Source: Candidatus Paralachnospira sangeri (GTDB lineage Bacteria; Bacillota; Clostridia; Lachnospirales; Lachnospiraceae). Taken from it: a stretch of 61,753 nucleotides of DNA. Made by a program: the position numbers and the translations under genes. Positions within the stretch are counted from its first letter, which is position 1. Each line of letters starts with the position of its first letter. The stretch spans positions 1 to 61,753 of the forward strand of contig CAJFOT010000124.1 of the NCBI GenBank assembly GCA_904397815.1, in the 5' to 3' direction. This document shows positions 31,504 through 40,459 of the stretch, one piece after another. The notes beneath the pieces were generated by a model. It was given only the letters and a program-made list of their open reading frames with translations, did no database searches and was not told the origin of the DNA.

Positions 31504-31787
31504 TTGACATAAAGAACTATTTTGATTTCGTAATCCATCTTCCGGCTGCCGGGATAAACCACTTCAATCACCAGATCTGGCGCGCCGCAGCATCCCTGGT
31601 CTGTGATTTTAGCAGGGGCGCATATTACGCTGACATACGACTCAACATAGGTTGTATCATCAGCATTCAGATTAACGGCAAAAGGGGCGGGAATCACTTC
31701 CCATAAGCCTTTCTGATTTATATGATTGCCGGTTTGGTTTTCAGTATACCATAAAAACAGCTTTTCGTCAGCCATAGCCATGTCCAA
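31458..31787 (-). pseudogene. Uma2-family (DUF820) nuclease-like gene fragment
   Basis: The 109-codon ORF contains the Uma2 core VIPAPFAVNL, YVSVICAPAKITDQGCCGAPDLVIEVV and SRKMDYEIKIVLY. The N-terminal third and the C-terminal part found in complete proteins (normally ~180-190 aa) are missing. The last 16 codons (PSSKGNGLAKAHG) come from the hairpin-rich scar, so the gene appears disrupted there. Uma2 proteins belong to the PD-(D/E)XK nuclease clan. This copy is presumably inactive. Confidence 0.75.
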
Positions 31788-31938
31788 TGTTCAATACCCA
31801 ATATTAAACAAATCTTAATAATTGTCCTTTCCGAAATTAAAAATTCACTGTTATACTGACCATAACAGAAAATGCAAGAAAGATACTGTGGCCGTATCTG
31901 CGGACGCCGTGTTATAATGGGGAGCGAGGTGATGAGAT

Positions 31939-32637
31939 ATGTATAAAATATTAGTATGCGACGATGACAGAGAGATTGTTGAGGCGATTGAGATATATCT
32001 GATTCAGGAAGGCTATGAGGTGCTGAAGGCTTATGACGGCATGGAGGCGCTGGATATATTAAGGAAGGAAGAGGTTCATCTTTTGGTGATTGATGTGATG
32101 ATGCCGAAACTGGATGGTATCCGGGCGACGCTGAAGATCCGGGAGACCAACCGGATTCCGATTATTATTCTTTCTGCCAAGTCCGAGGACGCAGATAAGA
32201 TTCTGGGGCTGAATATCGGCGCGGATGATTATCTGACCAAGCCCTTTAACCCGCTGGAACTGGTAGCCAGGGTGAAGTCTCAGCTGCGGCGCTATACCCA
32301 GCTGGGGACGATGCCGGAGAAGAGCTCGAATGTGTTCCGCTCCGGCGGCCTGTGTATTGATGATGACAAAAAGGTTGTGACGGTGGATGATGAGCTGATC
32401 CGGCTGACGCCGATCGAGTATAATATTCTGCTTTTTCTGCTGAAAAACGCGGGAAAGGTATATTCCATCGAGCAGATTTATGAAAATATCTGGAATGAGG
32501 AGGCGGTGGGCGCTGATAATACAGTAGCGGTCCATATCCGTCACATCCGTGAGAAAATCGAGATTAACCCCAAAGAACCGAAATATCTGAAGGTGGTCTG
32601 GGGCATCGGCTATAAGGTGGAGCAGCTGCCTGTATAG
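31939..32637 (+). CDS. OmpR-family response regulator
   Basis: This 232-aa regulator has a receiver domain (ILVCDDDREIVEAIEIYLIQEG, Asp in LLVIDVMMPKLDG, Lys in TKPFNPLEL) and a winged helix (RLTPIEYNILLFLLKNAGKVYS, then NTVAVHIRHIREKI). It is close in type to the regulator at 22437 and to VanR. The kinase gene starts 19 bp later, so they form a two-component pair. The targets are not evident. Confidence 0.93.
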   Translation: MYKILVCDDDREIVEAIEIYLIQEGYEVLKAYDGMEALDILRKEEVHLLVIDVMMPKLDGIRATLKIRETNRIPIIILSAKSEDADKILGLNIGADDYLTKPFNPLELVARVKSQLRRYTQLGTMPEKSSNVFRSGGLCIDDDKKVVTVDDELIRLTPIEYNILLFLLKNAGKVYSIEQIYENIWNEEAVGADNTVAVHIRHIREKIEINPKEPKYLKVVWGIGYKVEQLPV

Positions 32638-32656
32638 CCTGCAGGGAGGTTTATGT

Positions 32657-35353
32657 ATGAAAAATAAAAATTTCAGCCAGAAAAAAATGGCGATAACCAT
32701 TATCCATGTAGTAGCGGTGATCTGTCTGGTGCTGTCTCTGTGCGGCATTACATATGCGGTGGATTCTGCCGGCGGCAGTGTGTTTACTCTTTTCCAGGAA
32801 GCGGATGTGCCTGAGACGGAGGAAAGCCTCCCGGAAGGAAACGGGGAGACCGGGGACACAGGCGGAGAGTCGGAGAGCGGCACAGAGCCGGTATCTGAGG
32901 AGGCGGCGGAAAGTGAGGGAGAGACGGCGTCCACAGAAGCTGAGGAACACATCTCTGCTTCAGATGAGAACTTCCGGGAGGAGTTTTACGGACAGATTCA
33001 GGAGGCCATCGAATATACCTGGTATGTCCATGCCTTTGAAAACAGCGATGGCGAGATCGACCTGAACAAGACGGTGGTCAATGGCGTAAATGCCAATGAT
33101 GAATCGGTCTCTTATTCCATACAGGATCTGATTCATTTTACAGAGAGGTACGGCACTTATGACACCGGTCAGAAGGACGCCGCGGGAGATTCCTTTGCGG
33201 AGTCTTACTGGAATGATCTGATCGGGGTGAACTGGTGCGCTTTTGACCTGACCTTTGATCTGGAATATAACCCCGGCGCGCCGGTTGCCTATGAGAACCG
33301 GCTGGTGGGCATCACCAATGTATTTAACCAGCAGATAGCCCGGTACAGTCAGCTGAAGGAGAAGTATGAAGGAAAGAATACCGGGCTTTTCTTCCGGATT
33401 TCCTATCATATAGGAGATAACCCTTACCCGGTGGTTGTGGATAATCTGGCAGATGACATTGATTTTACCCGGATGGATGTTTATTTCATCCTGCAGATGC
33501 CGGATTCTGAGGTGGAAACCAATCTGTCCGGCTATGATACCGGCATGAGCTACTATGACCTGCCGGAGATTACCGGCACAGCCCAGCAGTATAAGATCAG
33601 CAGCCAGCCGGTCTATACCATTGAGGCGGGATGGGCAGAGTCGGAAGGAACACTGGAGGCTGCCGCTGCCGCGGCGCAGACGCAGTCAGAATCGGAGTCG
33701 GCAGCGCAGGCAGAGTCAGAGGCAGCAGACCGGGAGTCCTCAGAGGCAGCGGCCAGAGAATCGTCAGAAGCGGCAGCCCGGGCGGAATCGGAGTCGGCGG
33801 TTCAGGCGGCGCTGGAATCCTCAGCCGCGGAATCAGAATCCGCCTCCATCGCGGCCCTGGAGGCGCTGGCGGCAGCCAGGGAGGAACGGGAGCCTGACCC
33901 TGCCCAGCTGGCTTTTTACAGAGGCGTTTTTACCGGATGTCTGGTGGTTTTCCTGGTATCCGCTGTGGCATCGGCAGTTACCCTGGTCTGGCTTGCGTTC
34001 CGCACCGGCAGGGCTGTCAATGCGAGGGGCGAGGAGGTCACGGTGCTCAGCGGTATGGATCTGTGGTACACAGAGGCGGCGCTGGCAGCGGTGGCAGTTC
34101 TCCTTCTGTTCTGGAACTGGCTGCCGGTGATTCACACAGAGGATGGGCTGTTCCCTGTCTCCAGGGCTATCAGCTGGCTGGGCAATTACTTTATCCTGCT
34201 GACAGGGGGCCTGAGTCTGATCCGGCGGGTAAGGGCAGGAAAGCTGTGGGAGCCTGCGCTGCTTCCGGTTGCCGGGAAGAAAGCCGGCCAGATGCTGCAG
34301 GAGTTTTCGGAAAACCAGAAGCCGGTGACCAGGACGGCAGTCGCTTTCCTGTGCTGGACGGCGGCCAATGTTCTGCTGGCGGCCCTGCTCTGGTATGGCG
34401 GAAGTCATTTCCGGGAGACGGAAGAAAACAGGTATCTCTATCTGATTATGATCGGGGCGGTGCTGCTGATTGTACTGTATGCTCTGGTACTGGGGGGACT
34501 TCTGATCAAAGCAGTGCAGCGTCAGAAGATTCTCAATGGAGTGGATTCCATCAGCGCAGGACGGCTGGAGAGCAAGATTGACCTGACGAAGATGACCGGC
34601 GAGGAGAAACGGCTGGCAGACAGCATCAACCATATCGGAGATGGTCTGCTGTCGGCTGTGGGCACAGCTACGAAGAGTGAGCGGATGAAGACGGAGCTGA
34701 TTACCAATGTGTCTCATGATATTAAGACGCCGCTGACTTCTATTATCAATTACGTAGACCTGCTGAAACGGGAGGATATCCAGAACCAGAAGGCTGCCGG
34801 ATATATCCGCATCCTGGATCAGAAATCTCAGCGGCTGAAAAATCTGATTGAGGATCTGGTGGAGGCTTCCAAGGTAAGCTCCGGCAATGTGGTTCTGGAG
34901 CTGGAGAAAATTGATTTCTGCCAGCTGGTGAAGCAGATCGACGGAGAATTCCAGGCCCGGTTTGATGAGGCCCGGCTTCACATGGTGACGACGATCCCGG
35001 ATAAGCATATCTACATTGAGGCGGATGGGCGCCGGGTATGGCGGATTCTGGAGAATCTGTATCAGAACGCCCTGAAATACGCGATGCGGGATTCCCGGGT
35101 ATATATCGCTGTCGTACAGATTCAGGATCAGGTCTCCTTCGTGATGAAGAACATCTCCGCCTCTCCCCTGAATTTTGATGCCCAGGAGCTGACGGAGCGG
35201 TTTATCCGGGGAGATGTGGCCAGGGCGACAGAAGGCAGCGGGCTGGGTCTGTCCATTGCGAAGAGCCTGACAGAGCTTCACAACGGAGAATTCCAGGTTT
35301 ACCTGGACGGCGACCTGTTTAAGGTCAGTGTGACCTTCCGGGTGGAGGAGTGA
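32657..35353 (+). CDS. Large sensor histidine kinase with Ser/Ala/Glu-rich extracellular linker
   Basis: This 898-aa kinase has an N-terminal transmembrane segment (about 11-34), an acidic stretch, and a ~220-residue extracellular domain. A low-complexity Ala/Ser/Glu region with repeated SE, AARESSEAA and AQAESEAA units follows (about 333-413). About five transmembrane helices lie between 420 and 620, then a HAMP-like linker. The H-box NVSHDIKTPLTSIINYVDLL is near 681, with ENLYQNALKYA and GSGLGLSIAKSL later. The catalytic half resembles VanS-type kinases. The linker may span cell wall. The gene is more G+C rich than the 11-28 kb genes. Confidence 0.9.
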   Translation: MKNKNFSQKKMAITIIHVVAVICLVLSLCGITYAVDSAGGSVFTLFQEADVPETEESLPEGNGETGDTGGESESGTEPVSEEAAESEGETASTEAEEHISASDENFREEFYGQIQEAIEYTWYVHAFENSDGEIDLNKTVVNGVNANDESVSYSIQDLIHFTERYGTYDTGQKDAAGDSFAESYWNDLIGVNWCAFDLTFDLEYNPGAPVAYENRLVGITNVFNQQIARYSQLKEKYEGKNTGLFFRISYHIGDNPYPVVVDNLADDIDFTRMDVYFILQMPDSEVETNLSGYDTGMSYYDLPEITGTAQQYKISSQPVYTIEAGWAESEGTLEAAAAAAQTQSESESAAQAESEAADRESSEAAARESSEAAARAESESAVQAALESSAAESESASIAALEALAAAREEREPDPAQLAFYRGVFTGCLVVFLVSAVASAVTLVWLAFRTGRAVNARGEEVTVLSGMDLWYTEAALAAVAVLLLFWNWLPVIHTEDGLFPVSRAISWLGNYFILLTGGLSLIRRVRAGKLWEPALLPVAGKKAGQMLQEFSENQKPVTRTAVAFLCWTAANVLLAALLWYGGSHFRETEENRYLYLIMIGAVLLIVLYALVLGGLLIKAVQRQKILNGVDSISAGRLESKIDLTKMTGEEKRLADSINHIGDGLLSAVGTATKSERMKTELITNVSHDIKTPLTSIINYVDLLKREDIQNQKAAGYIRILDQKSQRLKNLIEDLVEASKVSSGNVVLELEKIDFCQLVKQIDGEFQARFDEARLHMVTTIPDKHIYIEADGRRVWRILENLYQNALKYAMRDSRVYIAVVQIQDQVSFVMKNISASPLNFDAQELTERFIRGDVARATEGSGLGLSIAKSLTELHNGEFQVYLDGDLFKVSVTFRVEE

Positions 35354-35421
35354 TCCCCGCAAACTGACCTTGTTGGGATATTCCGGAAATTATTTTTTAT
35401 GATATTGTGTGAAAAGGCTAC

Positions 35422-35450
35422 TTGACGAAAGTGAACTTATCACCCATAAT
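35422..35450 (+). promoter_or_regulatory. Candidate promoter of the aconitase-family hydratase
   Basis: TTGACG (35422-35427), 17-bp spacer and CATAAT (35445-35450), 37 bp before the ATG. An AAGGAGG ribosome-binding site precedes the gene. Confidence 0.5.
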
Positions 35451-35487
35451 TGATAAGGAATAAATCCAAAAAGGAGGTCTTGGGTGA

Positions 35488-37782
35488 ATGGTTACACTTT
35501 TAGACGGCGGCGCCTATCTGGCGGATGGTGAAGTGATTGCGGATACGCCGGAGGCGCCCGCCCGGATTGCGGCAAAAACAGGCAGCCCTGCTCCTTCTAA
35601 GGAAGAAGCGGCCAGGGCAACGATGGCATATGAAATATTACAGGCTCATAATACGTCGGATGATCCGAAAAAGCTGAAGATTAAATTCGATTGTCTGACT
35701 TCCCATGATATTACTTATGTGGGGATTATCCAGACTGCCAGAGCCAGCGGTCTGACAAAATTTCCTGTTCCCTATGTGCTGACCAACTGTCATAACAGTC
35801 TGTGCGCGGTAGGGGGAACTATCAATGAGGATGACCATATGTTTGGTCTTACCTGTGCGCAGAAGTACGGCGGCGTTTATGTGCCCCCTCATCAGGCGGT
35901 AATCCACCAGTATGCCAGGGAGATGCTGGCGGGCTGCGGGAAGATGATTCTGGGATCGGACAGCCATACCCGGTACGGCGCTTTGGGCACCATGGCCATC
36001 GGGGAGGGCGGCGGCGAACTGGCAAAGCAGCTGCTGGGCCGTACCTATGATGTGAATATGCCCGGCGTGGTCGGCGTTTATCTGACAGGAAAGCCGGAGC
36101 CGGGAGTAGGTCCCCAGGATGTGGCGCTGGCGATTATCGGCGCGGTATTTGCCAACGGCTATGTGAACAATAAGGTGATGGAATTTGTCGGGCCGGGTGT
36201 GGAAAATCTCAGCGTAGATTTCCGAATCGGCATCGATGTGATGACCACAGAGACGACCTGCCTTTCTTCCATCTGGACGACCGATGAAAAGGTGGAGGAT
36301 TATCTGGAGATTCACGGCAGGAAGGATGCTTACCGGAAGCTGAACCCGGGCCGGACCGCCTATTATGACGGCATGGTTCTGGTAGAGCTGGACCGGGTGA
36401 AGCCGATGATTGCCATGCCCTTCCATCCCAGCAATACCTATACCATCGAGGAACTGAAAGAAAATCTGGACGATATCCTGGCCGATGTGGAGCAGAAGGC
36501 GAAAGTGAGCCTGGGCGACAAGGTTTCCTTTACCCTGAGGGACAAGGTCGTGAACGGCACGATGTATGTGGACCAGGGCATTATCGCGGGGTGCGCCGGC
36601 GGCGGATTTGAAAATATCTGTGCTGCGGCTGATATTCTCGAGGGAAAGAGTACCGGCAGCGGGAAGTTTACCCTGAGCGTCTATCCGGCCAGCATGCCCA
36701 TTTATATGGAGCTGATTAAAAACGGCGCTGCGGCGAAGCTGATGGAGACGGGCTCTGTCCTGAAAACAGCTTTCTGCGGTCCCTGCTTCGGCGCGGGAGA
36801 TACGCCGGCCAACAATGGCTTCAGCATCCGCCATTCCACGCGGAACTTCCCCAACCGGGAGGGCTCCAAGCTGCAAAGCGGTCAGATTTCTTCTGTGGCG
36901 CTGATGGACGCCCGTTCCATTGCGGCTACAGCGGCTAACCAGGGTATGCTGACAGCGGCTACCGATCTGGATGCCCATTACAGTGATCCGAAATATTATT
37001 TTGATAAGACTATATATGAAAACAGAGTATTTGACAGCAAGGGCGCGGCGGACCCTTCCGTGGAAATTCAGTTCGGCCCCAACATTAAGGACTGGCCGTC
37101 CATGGCGCCGCTGACAGAAGATCTGCTGCTGCGGGTGGTTTCTGTGATCCATGATCCGGTGACCACAACCGATGAGCTGATTCCTTCCGGGGAAACTTCC
37201 TCCTACCGCTCCAACCCGCTGGGTCTGGCGGAATTTACTCTTTCCAGAAAGGATCCCCAGTATGTGGGAAGGGCGAAGGAAATGCGAGAGGTGGAAGAGA
37301 TCAGGAGAACCGGCGCTTGCCCGATGCATAAAAACCCGGCGGTGGAAAAAGCCTTTGAGACCATTAAGGCGTCTTATCCTGATCTGAAAGCCAGAGAGAC
37401 TGGAGTCGGCAGCACCATCTATGCGGTGAAGCCGGGAGACGGCTCAGCCAGGGAGCAGGCAGCTTCCTGTCAGAAGGTGCTGGGCGGCTGGGCCAATATC
37501 GCCAGAGAATACGCCACCAAGCGCTACCGTTCCAACCTGATTAACTGGGGTATGATCCCCTTCCTGCTGGACGGCGAAATTCCCTTTGAGCTGGAAGACT
37601 TCATCTTCATCCCGGCAATCCGGACGGCGATTCGGGAGAAGAAGAGCAGCGTCAAGGCATATATTGTGAAGAACGGCCTGAAGGAATTTGAACTGGGAAT
37701 CGGAGATATGACCGACGATGAGCGGAAGATTATCCTGGCGGGCTGCCTGATCAATTATTACAGCGAGAACCCGGCGGAGTAA
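35488..37782 (+). CDS. Aconitase-superfamily hydratase (YbhJ-like)
   Basis: This 764-aa protein has the full aconitase fold. Three cysteines fit the [4Fe-4S] ligands: Cys369 (GCAGG), Cys430 and Cys433 (CGPC), with spacing C-x60-C-x2-C, close to true aconitases. Other phrases are [29 protein letters not shown] and the C-terminal swivel domain with [16 protein letters not shown]. The closest group appears to be the YbhJ/hydratase clade rather than citrate-cycle aconitase, so the substrate is uncertain. It stands alone ahead of the AEC transporter. Confidence 0.85.
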   Translation: MVTLLDGGAYLADGEVIADTPEAPARIAAKTGSPAPSKEEAARATMAYEILQAHNTSDDPKKLKIKFDCLTSHDITYVGIIQTARASGLTKFPVPYVLTNCHNSLCAVGGTINEDDHMFGLTCAQKYGGVYVPPHQAVIHQYAREMLAGCGKMILGSDSHTRYGALGTMAIGEGGGELAKQLLGRTYDVNMPGVVGVYLTGKPEPGVGPQDVALAIIGAVFANGYVNNKVMEFVGPGVENLSVDFRIGIDVMTTETTCLSSIWTTDEKVEDYLEIHGRKDAYRKLNPGRTAYYDGMVLVELDRVKPMIAMPFHPSNTYTIEELKENLDDILADVEQKAKVSLGDKVSFTLRDKVVNGTMYVDQGIIAGCAGGGFENICAAADILEGKSTGSGKFTLSVYPASMPIYMELIKNGAAAKLMETGSVLKTAFCGPCFGAGDTPANNGFSIRHSTRNFPNREGSKLQSGQISSVALMDARSIAATAANQGMLTAATDLDAHYSDPKYYFDKTIYENRVFDSKGAADPSVEIQFGPNIKDWPSMAPLTEDLLLRVVSVIHDPVTTTDELIPSGETSSYRSNPLGLAEFTLSRKDPQYVGRAKEMREVEEIRRTGACPMHKNPAVEKAFETIKASYPDLKARETGVGSTIYAVKPGDGSAREQAASCQKVLGGWANIAREYATKRYRSNLINWGMIPFLLDGEIPFELEDFIFIPAIRTAIREKKSSVKAYIVKNGLKEFELGIGDMTDDERKIILAGCLINYYSENPAE

Positions 37783-37841
37783 ACGGGGCAGAGCGGCCGA
37801 AGGCTTGCGGCGTGAAGGACAGAGTTAAGACAGAAGTACAA

Positions 37842-37875
37842 TAACCGGATAGGCTGTGAACAGGCCTGTCCGGTT
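37842..37875 (+). terminator. Possible terminator after the hydratase gene
   Basis: AACCGGA and TCCGGTT flank inner GGC repeats to make an imperfect stem. The T-run after it is weak, so this is a moderate prediction. The rest of 37783-37989 holds a small GCCTGCCAGGC hairpin near 37940 and no gene. Confidence 0.5.
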
Positions 37876-37989
37876 CCTTATGGGGAAGGGATATATTAGA
37901 CTGATATATCAATTGAAAATTCCTGAACCGACGCCGCCTGCCAGGCGGAAAAATTTTACAGTTATTTAAGAAAGCGCAGGTATGAATTC

Positions 37990-38901
37990 ATGTTAATGAA
38001 TACATTGATCGATCTGATTATTAAGATCGTGATTATGATTGCGGTGGGAATCATTTTGAAGAAGAAAAATATCATCGATGACAGAGTTCAGAGCGGTCTG
38101 TCGGATATTCTTCTCAATGTAGCAGTGCCATGCAGTCTGCTGGCGGCGGGCAATGCGCCCTTCTCTCAGGAAATCGTGGAAAGCCTGAAAGACGCGGCGA
38201 TTATGGAGCTTTTCTATTATATCGGCGCCCTGGTGATCACGACGCTGATCAGCAGGCTTCTGCCCATCGAGCAGAAGGCGAAAAAGGTGTTTGTCACAAT
38301 GTCCACCTTTGCGAATGTGGCTTTTATCGGCCTTCCGGTGGTTCAGGAGATGTTTGGTTCAGAGGCGCTGCTGTGCGCTGTGGTCTTTAACCTGTTTTAT
38401 GATTTGTTTTTCTTTACATACGGCGTATATCTGCTGAGCAATGACGGAAAATTCCAGCTGAAATCCATCTGTACGAATTTAATCGCCATTGCCAGTGTAG
38501 TGTCGATCCTGGTATTTCTCTCTCCCTTCCGTTTCCCGGCGGTGCTGGAAGATACCTTTGACACACTGGGCAGCCTGAGTACTCCGATTTCCATGATGAT
38601 TATCGGCTGCAACCTGGCAGTGACGAAGCCTGTGGAAATTCTGAAGGACAAATATTCTTATATGGTGTCGGCGCTGCGGCTGCTGATTTTCCCGCTGGTT
38701 GTTCTGGTTGCGGCGCGGTTCTTCCATCTGGATGAGATGGCTGTATCTGTAGGCGTGGTGATGACTGCCCTGCCTGCGGGCTCCATGAATGTAATCCTGG
38801 CGGAAAAATATGACTGTGCGCCTCAGTTTGCAACCAGAAGTGTGGTGCAGGGCATGGTGCTCATGCTGATTACACTGCCGCTGGTGATTATCCTGATTTG
38901 A
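37990..38901 (+). CDS. AEC-family transporter (auxin efflux carrier fold)
   Basis: This 303-aa membrane protein has about ten hydrophobic segments. N-terminal LLNVAVPCSLLAAGN and C-terminal MTALPAGSMNVILAEKY match the two pseudo-symmetric halves of AEC/bile-acid-sodium-symporter-like carriers, with the conserved TFANVAFIGLPVVQEMFG. Bacterial members often move small organic acids such as malate or malonate. Its position between the hydratase and the UroD-like genes suggests it carries a related metabolite, but the substrate is not shown by sequence. Confidence 0.88.
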   Translation: MLMNTLIDLIIKIVIMIAVGIILKKKNIIDDRVQSGLSDILLNVAVPCSLLAAGNAPFSQEIVESLKDAAIMELFYYIGALVITTLISRLLPIEQKAKKVFVTMSTFANVAFIGLPVVQEMFGSEALLCAVVFNLFYDLFFFTYGVYLLSNDGKFQLKSICTNLIAIASVVSILVFLSPFRFPAVLEDTFDTLGSLSTPISMMIIGCNLAVTKPVEILKDKYSYMVSALRLLIFPLVVLVAARFFHLDEMAVSVGVVMTALPAGSMNVILAEKYDCAPQFATRSVVQGMVLMLITLPLVIILI

Positions 38902-38949
38902 CAGCAGCCAGTCAGAAAGAATGCAGCAGCGGAACATGGCGGAAACCAT

Positions 38950-39001
38950 AAAAAAGAACGGGCAGATTCTACATTTCGTGGAATCTGCCCGTTCTTTTAC
39001 T
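38950..39001 (+). terminator. Intrinsic terminator after the AEC transporter
   Basis: AAGAACGGGCAGATTC and GAATCTGCCCGTTCTT form a 16-bp perfect stem followed by TTAC and T-rich sequence. It isolates the transporter from the UroD-like genes. Confidence 0.93.
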
Positions 39002-39081
39002 TTCAATTGTTGAAAATCTCATGCCTAACCGAAAAATATTTGACAAAATGTGAAAAATAAATAAAAATATCCTGTTTATCT

Positions 39082-39109
39082 GTTGTTTTCAAAAATTTTT
39101 CAAAATATT
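39082..39109 (+). promoter_or_regulatory. Upstream motif of the first UroD-like gene
   Basis: GTTGTTTTCAAAAATTTTTC and the following AAAATATT (39082-39109) overlap a candidate -10 TATAAT (about 39108-39113). A closely similar block occurs before the second UroD-like gene at 40295-40322. This is a candidate operator or activator site shared by the two genes, perhaps for the PucR-type regulator at 41533. Confidence 0.5.
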
Positions 39110-39162
39110 ATAATAGTAATGAAAGTTGTGTTGGGAGAGTAATTGTAGTAGGAGGTAATAAC

Positions 39163-40203
39163 ATGGGAGCAAGATTAACAGAACGGGAAAATTTTCTGAG
39201 GCTGGCGAAAGGAGAGTGTCCGGAATGGGTGCCGATGTATTCCTGGGGCGTGCCGGGGATTCAGACGCCCTATGCCCCGCCCAATGCCTTTATCGCCCCT
39301 GGCTTTCTGAATGCCAGAAGGACGATGGAGGGCGGTTATGATATCTGGGGTGTGCCTTATGTGTCCAACCGGGAGACCGGGTACGGAGCACTGCCGGAGC
39401 CGAACCATTTTATTCTGGACGATATCAGGAAATGGCGGGATGTGGTGAAGGCGCCGGATCTGTCCGGGATCGACTGGGAAGCAATGGCGAAGAAGGATTT
39501 GGAAAACCTGGCGAAGATGGGGATTGACCGGAACGAGACAGCGCTGATGATGTCCCTTCACGTAGGCTATTTCCAGGAGCTGATGGCGCTGATGGGATTT
39601 ACAGAGGGATTGTGCGCCATGTATGAGGAGCCGGAGGAAGTGTATGCCCTGCTGGAATATATGTGTGATTTTTACTGTGAGGTAGGGGAGAAAATCATCG
39701 ATTACTATCAGCCGGATATTTTCAATGTGACCGATGATACCGCTACCTGGAAGAGCTCATTTATTTCCCTGGATATGTACCGGCGGCTGATTAAGCCGTT
39801 CCATGCGCGGCAGGCGGAGATCGGCACCCGCAGAGGAATCCCTATTGAGATGCATGACTGCGGGAAATGCGATGATTTCATCGACGACTGGCGGGATTTC
39901 GGCGTTGTCCTGTGGAATCCGGCCCAGAGCTGCAATGACCTGAAGGCTGTCAAGGAGAAGTACGGGAATTCTCTGGCAATCCTGGGCGGATGGGACGCTG
40001 TGGGACAGCTGGGGCTGCCGGATGTGGATGAGGAATTTTTTAAGGAATCTATCAGAGAGGTGATCGACCAGCTGGCGCCGGGCGGCGGTTTTGCGTGGTG
40101 CAGCAATATCTTCGGAGATCCGGAAGATGCTTCTGTGGTCAGAAGGAATCAGTGGATCTATGATGTAGTGAATACATACGGCAGAGAATTTTATCAGAAA
40201 TAG
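39163..40203 (+). CDS. UroD-superfamily (MtaA-type) zinc methyltransferase
   Basis: This 346-aa protein has the uroporphyrinogen-decarboxylase barrel. It keeps the zinc motif of corrinoid methyltransferases such as MtaA: His231-x-Cys233 (MHDCG) and Cys313 (AWCSN), H-x-C-x79-C. That favours methyl transfer over haem synthesis. It starts at an ATG after AGGAGG. No corrinoid-binding protein is encoded here, so a partner must come from elsewhere if the prediction holds. A similar but distinct gene follows at 40460. Confidence 0.82.
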   Translation: MGARLTERENFLRLAKGECPEWVPMYSWGVPGIQTPYAPPNAFIAPGFLNARRTMEGGYDIWGVPYVSNRETGYGALPEPNHFILDDIRKWRDVVKAPDLSGIDWEAMAKKDLENLAKMGIDRNETALMMSLHVGYFQELMALMGFTEGLCAMYEEPEEVYALLEYMCDFYCEVGEKIIDYYQPDIFNVTDDTATWKSSFISLDMYRRLIKPFHARQAEIGTRRGIPIEMHDCGKCDDFIDDWRDFGVVLWNPAQSCNDLKAVKEKYGNSLAILGGWDAVGQLGLPDVDEEFFKESIREVIDQLAPGGGFAWCSNIFGDPEDASVVRRNQWIYDVVNTYGREFYQK

Positions 40204-40294
40204 AGAGCTGGGGGTGCTTTGACAGAACGTGAAAAAATACAAGCTATTTTATTAAAATAGAGGAAACACACGAACAAATATCGAAAAAATTAAC

Positions 40295-40322
40295 GTTGTG
40301 TTCAAAAATAGTTTTAAAATTC
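40295..40322 (+). promoter_or_regulatory. Upstream motif of the second UroD-like gene
   Basis: GTTGTGTTCAAAAATAGTTT and then TAAAATTC (40295-40322). About four fifths of positions match the block at 39082-39109. It lies just upstream of the -35 of the second gene's promoter. Confidence 0.5.
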
Positions 40323-40335
40323 AACTTATATGCTA

Positions 40336-40364
40336 TTTACAAAAAAATATAAAAATATTATAAT
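40336..40364 (+). promoter_or_regulatory. Promoter of the second UroD-like gene
   Basis: TTTACA (40336-40341), 17-bp spacer made almost entirely of A and T, and perfect TATAAT (40359-40364). The leader from there to the ATG at 40460 is about 90 nt. Confidence 0.65.
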
Positions 40365-40459
40365 AAATTATACAATATATACAGAAAATAATCCTGCGGC
40401 AGGGGGTGGCTGCGTGTCTGCGCGGCAGAAAAAGCCGCAGGGCAGTGAGGAGGGTAATA

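Noticed and set aside
33833..35362. 509-codon open frame antisense to the large kinase
   Set aside because: Shadow of the kinase coding sequence; low-complexity, histidine/glutamine-rich translation and no start signals.
35638..37329. 563-codon open frame antisense to the hydratase gene
   Set aside because: It mirrors a G+C-rich coding gene whose codon bias leaves the opposite strand open. It has no ribosome-binding site, and the translation resembles no protein family.
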